A program made the translations under genes and the position numbers. 64,000 nt of DNA, from contig JAXMAO010000003.1 of NCBI GenBank assembly GCA_046350375.1, forward strand, positions 283,843 to 347,842, given 5' to 3'. The notes beneath the pieces are model-generated. The model saw nothing but the letters and a program-made list of their open reading frames with translations, ran no database searches and was not told the origin of the DNA. This document shows positions 23,289 through 34,881 of this stretch, piece after piece (positions within the stretch are counted from its first letter, which is position 1; each line of letters starts with the position of its first letter). Origin of the DNA: JAXMAO01 sp046350375. GTDB taxonomy: Bacteria; Planctomycetota; Phycisphaerae; UBA1845; UTPLA1.

Positions 23289-24161
23289 TCAACGGCGCCG
23301 TCGTACGGGAACGGCGATTTCTGTATTCACGATCGCCAGGTCGGATTCCACGCGATTGACGCGGTAGAACTCGAGACACGGAACGCCGATGCAGGCCAGA
23401 GACCGGTCCGCCCGCACGCGCCGGAAGATTTCCTTGTATGCAGTGGGAAGTGACGTGAACGGCCCGACGCTGGTGGTCAAGGCAAAGAGGCCGCCCGCAA
23501 ACGGCTGATGGACAACCCGCCTCACCGAGCGAAACTCCCCCGGAACGCGAATCGCCGCGTCGAAGCGCAGATTCTCATCCTTCGTAATGCCCGGCGCGTC
23601 GTGAGCGACGCCGAGCAGAACATACGGCGCGGGAAGGCCGTGCCGGCGCGCCCAGCCGATGAGAGTGTCCCACAGGGTCAGCGGCACGCGCTCGTACGGA
23701 CCCGTGTGCCGGATCGTCGCCAGAGACATGGGCTGCAGGGTGCGCGTGACCGTCCCGGAGAGCGACACCGGAGTCGCGGCTTCCACGCGTTGCGGCAGCT
23801 CCTGCTCTGCCGCCGCAGGCAACCGTCCCCGCGCACGAAACGCGTGCGGAGCCACGCCAAAGCGCCGGCGAAACGCACGGCTGAACGTCTCGTGGCAGGA
23901 AAACCCGCAATCCAGCGCGATGTCGAGAATGCCGTCATCGAGCAGAATCAGCCGCAGAGCCGCCTTTTCCAGGCGCAGCCGCGAAGTGTATTGCTTCGGC
24001 GTTTCCGCCATCATCTCGGTGAATCGGCGCGCGAAGTAAGGCGATGTGCAACCCGCGACCGCCGCCAGCGCTCTGAGCGACAGATCCCCGTCGAGATTGG
24101 CCTGGATGTGTGTCAGGGACCGAGTCAGTACGGCCGGGTCCATCTCTTTGATCTCGCACAA
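23289..24161 (-). CDS. AraC-family regulator with GyrI-like effector domain
   Basis: A 290-residue transcription factor. The N-terminal AraC-type double helix-turn-helix covers about residues 8-108 (LSLRALAAVAGCTSPYFARRF, then ILDIALDCGFSCHETFSRAFRRRFG). The C-terminal GyrI-like ligand-binding half covers about 130-288 (HTGPYERVPLTLWDTLIGWA, CLEFYRVN). Members of this class bind small cationic ligands or act as heterologous regulators. Here the downstream target may be the membrane gene at 24206-24643, same strand and 44 bp upstream. Its 3' end touches the RHS remnant, so this is where core genome resumes. Confidence 0.9.
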   Translation of the reverse strand: MCEIKEMDPAVLTRSLTHIQANLDGDLSLRALAAVAGCTSPYFARRFTEMMAETPKQYTSRLRLEKAALRLILLDDGILDIALDCGFSCHETFSRAFRRRFGVAPHAFRARGRLPAAAEQELPQRVEAATPVSLSGTVTRTLQPMSLATIRHTGPYERVPLTLWDTLIGWARRHGLPAPYVLLGVAHDAPGITKDENLRFDAAIRVPGEFRSVRRVVHQPFAGGLFALTTSVGPFTSLPTAYKEIFRRVRADRSLACIGVPCLEFYRVNRVESDLAIVNTEIAVPVRRRR

Positions 24162-24205
24162 TCACGAGGCTCTCGCCTCTGTGTCGTCGTTGCGACGGCC
24201 ATCCC

Positions 24206-24643
24206 TCATCCCAGACCAGCCGAACCGTGGCGCGCGGCGTGATGAACCGCAGCCAGGGCGCCCGCATAGGCCGCCGCCAGCTTCGTGAGCAGCGAAACGG
24301 CACACAGCACGGCGATCTTCGCCGTCATGCCCGCTGCGAACAGCACGCCAAGATCGACGAGCGCGTAGGCCAACCAGACCACCAGCGCCGCCTTGGCCCC
24401 GAGTTGACCCTCCGACCCTCCCCAGCCGGCGACCCACAGGCTCGCCACGAACATGAGCGGCATGCCCGCGACAATGCTGCAATACGGAGCGGCGATCTTG
24501 ATATGCTCGTCGTAAAACTCCCTCGGATGACCGGGATTGATCAGATGGCCGTAGACCACCATGTACAGAACGCTCATGCCGACGTTGACCACCGTGACCA
24601 GCAGGGAGACGCCTATCAGCGCAGCCACGCGAACGAGTGTCAT
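24206..24643 (-). CDS. Small four-helix membrane protein
   Basis: A protein of 145 residues with four hydrophobic segments: TLVRVAALIGVSLLVTVVN, IVAGMPLMFVASLWVAGW, ALVVWLAYALVDLGVLFAA, IAVLCAVSLLTKLAAAYAG. No family is recognised. It lies directly upstream of, and in line with, the AraC/GyrI-type gene, so the two probably form a unit. The ATG at 24643 is preferred over 24667 because it directly precedes the first membrane segment. Confidence 0.65.
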   Translation of the reverse strand: MTLVRVAALIGVSLLVTVVNVGMSVLYMVVYGHLINPGHPREFYDEHIKIAAPYCSIVAGMPLMFVASLWVAGWGGSEGQLGAKAALVVWLAYALVDLGVLFAAGMTAKIAVLCAVSLLTKLAAAYAGALAAVHHAARHGSAGLG

Positions 24644-24793
24644 AACGCCTCCGGAGTGAATGCGCATGGCGCGTTCAGACCGTCCGGCCTATCCTAGCGT
24701 CCAGCGGAACTGCTTCTTGACGATTCTTGCGCGCCCGCCTCCAAGTGCCACGCGGCACCGCCCGGGCACCCCACACCCGCCGCCCGACCTGGG

Positions 24794-25570
24794 TCACTGA
24801 CTTGCCGGCGTGTCGCCAAGTCTAAGTATGGCGCAGTGCTGAATCTCGATCCGATCGTCCTCCCCCACCAGGCAGTCGTACGCAAATGACTCCCACGGCC
24901 GGCCGTCGGGCGCCCGCCTGCCAACCACGCCACGGACCTCAACGTCGCGACGCTCCCACTCCGCGGGCCACGGCGGCAAGTCGGTCGGCCAGGCGATCGA
25001 GAATTCCCCCGCGATGCAGATCATGGCAATGCTGCCCATGTTCCGTGCGAAGCCGCGAACCTCGATTGTGTGGCCGAGCAGCTCTCGCCGAGTGATCTTC
25101 AGCGGCGGCCGCCTCAGGCATTCAATCGTCGATCCAGCCGTGCCCGGTCCGCTCAACGCCAGGTACACGGTCGCGGATGAATCGATTCGGCGCCCGCCGT
25201 AGGTACCCGTTTGCAACATCGCCGCGTCCGGATCGCGGGGTCGCGGCAACGCTTCGAGAATCGGCCCCGCCAGCGCCAGGTGAACGCCACCCAGGAAGTT
25301 ATTGAGCGGACAAAGGACACACTCCTTCGGAACGCACAACTGCACGCCGCCCTTGTCCGCGATCGGATAGCCGGCAACCAGGACGTCCGACGGCGACAGC
25401 CAGATCAGCCCATCGCGCGCCCGCGCGGGAAACGATGTGATCAGTCTGCCGCGCCAGAGTGCCTGCGCGACAACCGCCAGCACCGTCAGCGCCAGAATCG
25501 CCTCGACCGCGCCCAAGATCTGTCGCCCCACCGGCCCGCCGGACCTGGCTCCCGGTTCGCTGGGCGCCAT
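24794..25570 (-). CDS. Single-pass membrane protein of unknown function
   Basis: A protein of 258 residues from the ATG at 25570. One N-terminal membrane segment (ILGAVEAILALTVLAVVAQAL) is followed by a largely beta exported domain containing CVPKECVLCPLNN and an ECLRRPPLKITRRELLGHTIEVRGFARNMG region. This suggests an OB-like fold, but I cannot name it. The open frame runs up to 25867 and overlaps lptE on the other strand; that extension has no homology and is rejected. Confidence 0.55.
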   Translation of the reverse strand: MAPSEPGARSGGPVGRQILGAVEAILALTVLAVVAQALWRGRLITSFPARARDGLIWLSPSDVLVAGYPIADKGGVQLCVPKECVLCPLNNFLGGVHLALAGPILEALPRPRDPDAAMLQTGTYGGRRIDSSATVYLALSGPGTAGSTIECLRRPPLKITRRELLGHTIEVRGFARNMGSIAMICIAGEFSIAWPTDLPPWPAEWERRDVEVRGVVGRRAPDGRPWESFAYDCLVGEDDRIEIQHCAILRLGDTPASQ

Positions 25571-25778
25571 GTTGCGTCTCCACATGAATTGTCGAGGCGC
25601 GACTCTCCACGCTCTTTCGCGCCGCAGCCCTCGCTCAATCATATCCGGCCGCCAGCGACACCGACCCAGCCGCCCCGCCCTCGAATTGCCGCCCGTTTGT
25701 CGCGCGGATAGAATCCGCGACCAGGCGCGGTCGCTTCGCCGGATCGTTTCCGCAGCGCCGCGCCCCGGCGGATGACCC

Positions 25779-26312
25779 ATGCCGCACCGCGCCACACCCA
25801 TCGACCGCTCGCACCCGCGGCTCTTCCGCGCCGTCGTGCTCGCCGCCACGCTCACCGTCGTCGCCACCGGCTGCGGCTATCGCGCCGAGCGACCGTTCCC
25901 CAGCGGCATTCAGACCGTCGCCGTGGAGATCTTCTCCAGCCGCGAATTCCGCCGCGGCCTCGAACTGCAGGTCACCGAGGCCGTTGCCAAGCGCATCGAG
26001 GCCGAAACCCCCTACAAGCTCGCCCGGCGCGACTCGGCCGACACCCTGCTCACCGGCGAGGTGAAGGAAGTCCGCCAGGGAACCCTCGGGCGCACCTTCT
26101 CCGCCAACGTCCCGCGCGAAACCACCGCCACGCTCGTGGTCGCCTTCCAGTGGAAGGATCTGCGCAACGGCCGCATCCTGGTCGACCGCCCCAACTTCGT
26201 GCAGACCGTCGAATACGTCCGGCCGCTGGATGAGGATTTTTATCACGCCAGCCAGCGCCTCGCCGACCGCATGGCCGAGAAAATCGTCGAACAGATGGAG
26301 GCCGACTGGTAG
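25779..26312 (+). CDS. lptE: LptE-like LPS-assembly lipoprotein
   Basis: A 177-residue lipoprotein with a signal peptide ending VVATGC, lipidated at the cysteine, followed by GYRAERPFPSGIQTVAVEIF. The LptE family pattern continues with SSREFRRGLELQVTEAVAKRIE, TPYKL and DTLLTGEV. LptE plugs the outer-membrane LPS translocon LptD, so it implies an outer membrane with LPS-type lipid. It sits 91 bp upstream of ftsH on the same strand. The family is diverse; this call rests on the early lipobox and the F..RRGLE..LT motif. Confidence 0.8.
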   Translation: MPHRATPIDRSHPRLFRAVVLAATLTVVATGCGYRAERPFPSGIQTVAVEIFSSREFRRGLELQVTEAVAKRIEAETPYKLARRDSADTLLTGEVKEVRQGTLGRTFSANVPRETTATLVVAFQWKDLRNGRILVDRPNFVQTVEYVRPLDEDFYHASQRLADRMAEKIVEQMEADW

Positions 26313-26403
26313 TTCCGCCGGAGCGACTATAATCCGATAGAGATGGGGGCCCGGCCGGGCCGACTCGGCCGCCGGGTCGTCTCGGCGGAATACAGGAACG
26401 CGA

Positions 26404-28431
<2,028 letters not shown>

Positions 28432-28496
28432 CAACCCCACGCGTCGTCGCCGGCCGGCTCCAGCCCGATCGCCCGCGCGCGGTATGATCGCGCCCC

Positions 28497-29738
28497 ATGC
28501 GCACCCTCATCGACGCAATCGGCCTGCTGCCGCGCATCCCGCCCGGCCCGGTCCGCGGCGCCGACATGCAGCGCGTCGAGCTGATCCGCGACGCCGCCCT
28601 GCTCATCGAGCATGACCGCATCGCCTGGTTTGGCCCGCGCGGCGCCGCGCCCGCCGGCCCGTTCGACCTCACGCTCAGCGCCGCCGGCAACTGCGTCGTT
28701 CCCGGCTTCGTCGATTGCCACACTCACCTGGTCTTCGCCGGCAATCGCGCCGCCGACTTCGTCGACCGCATCAAGGGCGCTTCCTACCTCGAACTTCTCC
28801 AGCAGGGTCGCGGCATTCACACCACCGTCGACGCCACGCGCCGCGCCACGGACGACCAGCTCGTCGCGCTCACCCGGCCGCGCCTGGCACGCATGCTCGC
28901 CGCGGGTACGACCACCGCCGAGGTCAAGTCCGGCTACGGCCTGACGCCCGCCGACGAAGTCAAGATGCTCCGCGTCGTCCACCGCCTGGCCCAGCAGCAG
29001 CCGATCGAGCTGGTCGGCACCTACCTGGCGGCCCACACGGTGCCGCGCGAGTTCGCCGGCCGCGCCGACGCCTATCTCGACACCGTCCTCGCCGACGACC
29101 TGCTCGAGTCGCTCTACTCGCATGATCTGGCCGAGTTTGCCGACGTCTTCTGCGAACGCGGCGCCTTCGACCTGCGCCAGTCCGAACGCTTCCTGCGCGA
29201 ATGCGCTCGCCACGGCCTGCGACCCAAGCTCCACGCCGAGCAGCTCAGCAATTCCGGCGCCACGCGCCTCGGCCTTGCGCTGCACGCTGCGTCGGTCGAT
29301 CACCTCGAAGAGATCGACGCCGATACCACCGCCCTGCTCGCCGACAGCACCACCATTCCCGTCCTGTTGCCCGGCTGCAGCCTGTTCCTGAACGCGCCGC
29401 CCGCCCCCGCGCGAAAACTCATCGACGCCGGCTGCCCCGTCGCCCTCGCCACCGACTGCAACCCCGGCTCCTCCATGATCGAGTCCATGCCGCTCGTGCA
29501 GTCGCTCGCCTGCTGCCTGCTGCGAATGACCCCCCTCGAAGCCCTCGTCGCCGCCACCGCCAACGCCGCCGCCGCCATCGACCGCGCCGACCGCCTCGGC
29601 GCCATCGCCGTCGGACACCAGGCCGACCTGCTCATCCTCGACCGGCCAGACTTCGCCGCCATCGCCTACGAGCTCGGCCGCAGCCCGGTGCAGACCGTCC
29701 TGAAGCGCGGCCGCATCGTTCATTCAAATCCGGCTTGA
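28497..29738 (+). CDS. hutI: Imidazolonepropionase (HutI)
   Basis: A 413-residue amidohydrolase that opens the imidazolone ring of 4-imidazolone-5-propanoate to N-formimino-glutamate in histidine degradation. Visible landmarks are the metal site DCHTHLVFAGNR near residue 78, KSGYGL near 145, HAEQ near 248 and ATDCNPGSS near 323. Length is typical. The formiminoglutamate-using gene follows on the same strand, 89 bp on, so the last two steps of histidine breakdown are together. hutH and hutU are not in the window. Confidence 0.96.
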   Translation: MRTLIDAIGLLPRIPPGPVRGADMQRVELIRDAALLIEHDRIAWFGPRGAAPAGPFDLTLSAAGNCVVPGFVDCHTHLVFAGNRAADFVDRIKGASYLELLQQGRGIHTTVDATRRATDDQLVALTRPRLARMLAAGTTTAEVKSGYGLTPADEVKMLRVVHRLAQQQPIELVGTYLAAHTVPREFAGRADAYLDTVLADDLLESLYSHDLAEFADVFCERGAFDLRQSERFLRECARHGLRPKLHAEQLSNSGATRLGLALHAASVDHLEEIDADTTALLADSTTIPVLLPGCSLFLNAPPAPARKLIDAGCPVALATDCNPGSSMIESMPLVQSLACCLLRMTPLEALVAATANAAAAIDRADRLGAIAVGHQADLLILDRPDFAAIAYELGRSPVQTVLKRGRIVHSNPA

Positions 29739-29827
29739 TTCCGCCCGCCGAATCGGCGAACGTGCCTCGCGATCCGCGTGCGCCCGCCGTGCGGCGCCGA
29801 CCACGGCTCAACAGCGTCTGGTGCTCC

Positions 29828-31330
29828 ATGCCGCGCATCGTCGAATGCGTCCCCAACTTCTCCGAAGGCCGCCGACCCGAAGTCGTCGATGCCATCTGCG
29901 CCCGCATCACCGCCGTCTCCGGCGTTCGACTCCTCTCGCGCGAGCTCGATGCCGACCACAACCGCGCCGTCATCACCTTCATCGGCTCGCCCGACGCCTG
30001 CGCCCGGGCCGCCTTCGACGCCGCCGAAGAGGCCGCCCGCCGCATCGACCTCAATCAGCACAAAGGCGAACACCCGCGCATGGGCGCCACCGACGTCATC
30101 CCCTTCGTCCCCGTCGCCGGCGTCACCACCGAAGAGTGCGTCGCGCTCGCCAGGCGCGTCGGCGAGCAGATCGGCACGCGCCTCAACATCCCCGTCTATC
30201 TCTACAGCCACGCCGCCGCCCGCCCCGAACGCCAGAACCTGCCCGACATCCGAAAAGGCGAGTTCGAAGCCCTCCGCGACCTGATCGGCAAAGACCCCGC
30301 CCGCACCCCCGACTTCGGCCCAAACGCCATCCACCCCACCGCCGGCGCGACGGCCGTCGGCGCCCGCGACTTCCTCGTCGCCTACAACATCTACCTCGAC
30401 ACCCACGACCTCGACGTCGCCAGGAAGATCGCCGCCGCCATCCGCCACTCGTCCGGCGGCTACCGCTTCGTCCAGGCCGCCGGCTTCGACATCGCCGAGC
30501 GCAAGTGCGTCCAGGTCTCCATGAACCTCACCAACCCGGCCAAGACGCCCATGTTCCGCGTCTTCGACACCGTCCGCCGCGAGGCCGCCCGCTATGGCGC
30601 CGCCATCACCAGTTCCGAGGTCGTCGGCCTGGTTCCGCTCTTCGCCTTGTCCGACGTCGCCGAGTACTACCTGCAAATCGAACGCTGGGATCGCAAGCAG
30701 ATCCTCGAGACCCACCTGCTCGACGAGGAGACCTCGGCCGGCTTCCTTGAATCGTGCGCCGCACGCACCCCGACCCCCGGCGGCGGTTCCGTCTCCGCCT
30801 ACGCCGGCGCGCTGGCCGCCGCCATGTGCGCCATGGTCGCCCGCCTCAACGACAAGAAGGCCGAGCCCGGCCCGCTGCATGACCAGATCGCCCCCGCCGA
30901 CACGCTGCTCGGCCAGCTTGCCGCGCTTGTCAAGGAAGACGCCGCCGCCTTCGACACCGTCATGGCCGCCATGAAGCTGCCCGATTCCGACTCCGCCAAG
31001 CGCGACCGCCAGGCCGCCGCGCAGCTCCGCGCCACCCTCGCGCCGCTCAACACCATGCGCGCCGCGCTCGCCGTCCTCGAACACGCCCGCACCGGGCTGC
31101 AAAAATCCAAGGCCAACTGCCGCTCAGACGCCGGCGTCGCCGCCCACCTCGCCTTTGCCGCGCTCGAAGGCGCCTACCTCAACGTGCTCATCAACCTGCC
31201 CGGCTTCCCCGACGCCGCCCAGGCCGCCGACCTCCGCCGCACCGCGGCCGAGCTTCGCGCCCGCGCCCACGCCCTCAGGAAAGAGAACGACGCCCTCATC
31301 GCCACCCACTTCGCCCCCGACCCCGTCTGA
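29828..31330 (+). CDS. ftcD: Formiminotransferase-cyclodeaminase (bifunctional)
   Basis: A 500-residue fusion. The N-terminal glutamate formiminotransferase covers about 1-300 (IVECVPNFSEGR, HPRMGATDVIPFVP, GARDFLVAYNIYLDT). The C-terminal formiminotetrahydrofolate cyclodeaminase covers about 310-490 (TPTPGGGSVSAYAGALAAAMCAMVARL). It transfers the formimino group from formiminoglutamate to tetrahydrofolate and then releases ammonia, feeding one-carbon metabolism from histidine. The ATG at 29828 starts exactly at the family N-terminus; the frame is open far upstream inside hutI but without homology. It lies downstream of hutI. Confidence 0.95.
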   Translation: MPRIVECVPNFSEGRRPEVVDAICARITAVSGVRLLSRELDADHNRAVITFIGSPDACARAAFDAAEEAARRIDLNQHKGEHPRMGATDVIPFVPVAGVTTEECVALARRVGEQIGTRLNIPVYLYSHAAARPERQNLPDIRKGEFEALRDLIGKDPARTPDFGPNAIHPTAGATAVGARDFLVAYNIYLDTHDLDVARKIAAAIRHSSGGYRFVQAAGFDIAERKCVQVSMNLTNPAKTPMFRVFDTVRREAARYGAAITSSEVVGLVPLFALSDVAEYYLQIERWDRKQILETHLLDEETSAGFLESCAARTPTPGGGSVSAYAGALAAAMCAMVARLNDKKAEPGPLHDQIAPADTLLGQLAALVKEDAAAFDTVMAAMKLPDSDSAKRDRQAAAQLRATLAPLNTMRAALAVLEHARTGLQKSKANCRSDAGVAAHLAFAALEGAYLNVLINLPGFPDAAQAADLRRTAAELRARAHALRKENDALIATHFAPDPV

Positions 31331-31423
31331 ACCGCGCCGCCGCAACGGCCGCGTTGGGCGCGTGTCATTCACCCCGCCCCGGCCCGTTGCCTTCGCGCAA
31401 CGCCTGTCCGTATCATCGCCCCC

Positions 31424-32496
31424 ATGACGCCCGACGCCTTGCATCACCAGCTCGCCGAGCTCGAATCCGCCGCCCGCGCACGCCTCGCCGACGCCCAGTC
31501 GCCCGACGCCGTTCGCGGCCTCGAAACCCAGCTCGTCAAAGAGCCCATCGCCAACGCCATCAAGTCGCTCAAGTCGCTCCCGCCCGACCAGCGCGGCCCG
31601 GCCGGCCAGGCCATCAACGCCGCCAAGGAGCGCCTCTCGAAGCTCTTTGCCGCCGCCCTCGACTCCCTGCGCCAAAAGGCCGTCTCCGCCGATCACGCCG
31701 CCGCCGCCGCCTTCGACCCCACGCTGCCCGCCCCGCCCGCGCCGCGCGGCGCGCTGCACCCCGTCACGATCGTCCAGTGGGAGGTCGAGCGCATCCTTGC
31801 GAGCCTGGGGTTCGCCGTCGTCGCCGGGCCCGAAATGGAAACCGATTTCTACAACTTCGAGGCCCTCAACATCCCCGCCACCCCCCCCCCCCCCCACCAG
31901 ATTGACAACAACAGGCGCCACAACCCCAGGCTGGCTCCTGCGCACCCACACCTCCCTGCCAGGTCCGCGCCATGCTCGAACACGGCGCCCCCCTCCGCGT
32001 CTGCGCCCCCGGCCGCTGCTTCCGCTACGAAACCATCGACGCCTCCCACGAAAACACCTTCTTCCAGGTCGAAGGCCTCATGATCGACCGCCACATCTCC
32101 ATCGCCAACCTCATCGCCGTCATGCGACTCCTCCTGCGCGAGGTCTTCCAGCGCGACATCACCGTCCGACTCCGCCCCGGCTTCTTCCCCTTCGTCGAGC
32201 CCGGCTTCGAACTCGACATGCGCTGCGAAATCTGCTCCGCCCGCGGCTGCCCCACCTGCAAGCAGTCCGGCTGGGTCGAGGTCCTCCCCTGCGGAATGGT
32301 CCACCCCAACGTCCTGCGCCACGGAAAGATCGACCCCGCCGAGTTCACCGGCTTCGCCTTCGGCCTCGGCCTCACCCGCCTCGCCATGATGAAATTCGGA
32401 ATCGCCGATATCCGCATCCTCAACAGCGGCGACCTCCGCGGCCTGGTCTCCCCCGACCGCCTCCTCGGTGCGGCCCTTCGCCCGCACCAGGGCTGA
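31424..32496 (+). pseudogene. pheS: Phenylalanine-tRNA ligase alpha subunit, disrupted
   Basis: The 5' part, residues ~1-150, is normal: an N-terminal coiled coil, then GALHPVTIVQWEVERILASLGF and GPEMETDFYNFEALNIPA. At about 31880 a C homopolymer of 14 bases and a scrambled ~60 bp follow, where DHPARDMQDTFY would be expected. From about 31940 the protein resumes in another frame (LLRTHTS, RAMLEHGAP, RCFRYETIDASHENTFFQVEGL, FGLGLTRLAMMKFGI) to the stop at 32496. PheS is essential, so a sequence error is the likeliest cause; true loss would need a second copy. pheT is not adjacent. Confidence 0.85.
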
Positions 32497-32645
32497 CCGC
32501 CGATCGACCGCACGCCCGCGCTGCAAACAGCAAAACGCGCTGCCGCCCGGTCGGGCTGCACCGCTCGTGTCCTAGGTTTGAAAAACGCCGGAATTGAACC
32601 TGAGACGCGCCGACCGCCCCCGCAATCCGCCGGCCACGTCGTCCC

Positions 32646-34472
32646 CTACTCCACCGTCACGCTCTTCGCCAGGTTCCGCGGCTTGTCCACGTTGCACCCC
32701 CGCAGCACCGCCGCGTGATACGCCAGCAGTTGCAGCGGAATGATGTTCACCAGCGGTTGCAACGGCTCCGGCGCGTCCGGCACGTAGAACACCGCCGACG
32801 CGTGCCGCCGAATCTCCTCGTCCCCCTCCGTCGCCACCGCGATCACGTTCCCGCCCCGCGCCCGAACCTCCTCGATGTTCGACATCACCTTCTCATACTG
32901 GCTGTTCCGCGTCGCAATGAACACCACCGGCATCCCGTCGCTGATCAGCGCGATCGGCCCGTGCTTCATCTCGGCCGCCGGCATCCCCTCGGCGTGAATG
33001 TACGAGATCTCCTTCAGCTTCAACGCCCCCTCCAGCGCCGTCGGATAGTTGTAGCCGCGCCCCAGGAACAGCCAGTTCCCGGCGTGAATGTTCCGCTCCG
33101 CCACGCCGCGAATCATGTCGCTCTGCTGCGTGATCCGGCGGATCTTCTCCGGCAGCGCCGCCAGCCCGTCGATCGTCTCGCGCGTCTCCGTCTGCGACAG
33201 CCCCTTGCGCCGCCCGAGGTAGAGCGCCATCATCGTCAGCACGGCCACCTGCCCCAGGTAGGCCTTGGTGCTCGCCACGCCGATCTCCGGCCCCACGTGC
33301 AGGTAGACGCCCGCGTCCGTCTCGCGCGCAATCGTCGAGCCCACCTGGTTCACGACCCCCAGCACCAGCGCGCCCTTCTCACGCGCCTCGCGCGCCGCCG
33401 CCAGCGTGTCGGCCGTCTCGCCCGACTGGCTCACCACCACGCACACCGTGCCCTCTTCGATGATCGGATTGCGATAGCGGAACTCGCTCGCATACTCGAC
33501 CTCGGTCGGAATCCGCGCCAGCTCCTCGAACAGGTACTCCCCCACCAGCCCGGCGTGCCACGCCGTCCCGCAGGCCGAAATGATGAACCGCCGCGCCCGC
33601 GCCAGCTCGCGCGCCACGCTCGTCAGCCCGCCCAGCACCACCCGCCCCTCGTTCAGGTCCAGCCGCCCGCGCAGACAGTTCATCAGCGCCTCGGGCTGCT
33701 CGAAAATCTCCTTGCTCATGAAGTGCTTGTGGCCGCCCAGCTCGATCTCCTCCAGGCTGAACTCGACCTCGCTCACTTCCTTCGTCACCGGCACGTTGTC
33801 CAGCGTCGTCGTCCGGAACCCGTCGCTCCACACCGTCACCATCTCGCCGTCCGACAGGTGGATCACCTGCGTGGTGTGCTGAATCACCGCCGCCGCATCC
33901 GACGCCACGATGTACTCGCCGTCCCCGATCCCCACGATCAGCGGGCTGCCCTTCCGCGCCGCCACGATCTTGTCCGGCTCGTCGGCGCTCAGCGCCGCGA
34001 TGCCGTACGTCCCGCGCACGTCCGCCAGCGCCCGCCGCACCGCCTCTTCCAGGTTCCCGTCGTAGTGATGCCCGATCAGTTGCGCCAGCACCTCGGTGTC
34101 CGTGTCGCTGCGAAACGCGACCCCCTTCTGTTCGAGGTAGGTCTTCAGCGCGCGGTAGTTCTCGATGATCCCGTTGTGGACCAGGCAGATCTTCCCGCTC
34201 GCGTCGGTGTGCGGATGGGCGTTCACCTGGTTCGGCGCACCGTGCGTCGCCCAGCGCGTGTGCGCCAGCCCGCACGTCCCCGCCGCCGTCTCGCCATCCA
34301 GGATCCCTTCCAGCGCACTGATTCGCCCCGGCGACTTGCGAATCACCAGCTTCCCGTCGCGAATCACCGCCACCCCGGCCGAGTCATACCCGCGATACTC
34401 CAGCCGCTTCAGCCCCTCGATCAAAATCGGCTGCGCCTTCCGAAATCCGACGTATGCCACGATTCCGCACAT
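32646..34472 (-). CDS. glmS: Glucosamine-fructose-6-phosphate aminotransferase
   Basis: A 608-residue enzyme making glucosamine-6-phosphate from fructose-6-phosphate and glutamine, the entry to amino-sugar, lipid A and peptidoglycan precursors. The N-terminal glutaminase begins MCGIVAYVG, with Cys2 as nucleophile, then YRGYDSAGVAV, HTRWATHG and HNGIIENY. Two SIS domains follow (SACGTAWHAG, VSQSGETADTLAA, GVASTKAY) and the end is DKPRNLAKSVTVE, as in the family. It is convergent with pheS. No ribozyme or leader was recognised upstream. Confidence 0.97.
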   Translation of the reverse strand: MCGIVAYVGFRKAQPILIEGLKRLEYRGYDSAGVAVIRDGKLVIRKSPGRISALEGILDGETAAGTCGLAHTRWATHGAPNQVNAHPHTDASGKICLVHNGIIENYRALKTYLEQKGVAFRSDTDTEVLAQLIGHHYDGNLEEAVRRALADVRGTYGIAALSADEPDKIVAARKGSPLIVGIGDGEYIVASDAAAVIQHTTQVIHLSDGEMVTVWSDGFRTTTLDNVPVTKEVSEVEFSLEEIELGGHKHFMSKEIFEQPEALMNCLRGRLDLNEGRVVLGGLTSVARELARARRFIISACGTAWHAGLVGEYLFEELARIPTEVEYASEFRYRNPIIEEGTVCVVVSQSGETADTLAAAREAREKGALVLGVVNQVGSTIARETDAGVYLHVGPEIGVASTKAYLGQVAVLTMMALYLGRRKGLSQTETRETIDGLAALPEKIRRITQQSDMIRGVAERNIHAGNWLFLGRGYNYPTALEGALKLKEISYIHAEGMPAAEMKHGPIALISDGMPVVFIATRNSQYEKVMSNIEEVRARGGNVIAVATEGDEEIRRHASAVFYVPDAPEPLQPLVNIIPLQLLAYHAAVLRGCNVDKPRNLAKSVTVE

Positions 34473-34881
34473 GCTGGAGTCCCTTCTTCGGCCGCCGCCT
34501 CATCTGCCGCGACGCCCGTCTCTGGCCCGTCCCGAATCCCCGATCCGACGCGCCGGCGCCGCGCGCCATCGCTCACATTAGTATCGTCGAGTCACGCTCC
34601 GAACGAAACTTGCGCATCGACCGCCGATAACTGATCCTAGCGCCCTCCCGACCCCGCACACCAGCCCGCCAGCCCGACACGCCGCCGATTCCCACCGCCG
34701 CCCCGCGACCGAATCGTCTCCGCGACGCACCCCCGGCGCCCATAGTCCCGGTCCACTGTTCTACGCGCCCCCCTACGTCACAGTTCAGCCCCAGGGCCGA
34801 TTGACCCACGCACCATAACCTGATATCACATAACGCCTTGAGTCTGCCGGCGGCGCATCTTCGGCCGCCCGGGGAGGGTCT
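34473..34881 (+). other. Intergenic region between glmS and bioY
   Basis: About 400 bp between divergent genes, presumably holding promoters for both. The only element I can support is a good Shine-Dalgarno-like GGGAGG about 6 bp before the bioY ATG. The ORF at 34573-34809 on the minus strand has no recognisable content and is not called. Confidence 0.4.

Noticed and set aside
32715..34634. 639-codon plus-strand ORF opposite glmS
   Set aside because: Arg/His/Pro-rich shadow of glmS, no homology.
34573..34809. Small ORF between glmS and bioY
   Set aside because: Composition like a shadow frame (Gly/Arg-rich), no motif, overlaps the probable promoter region.
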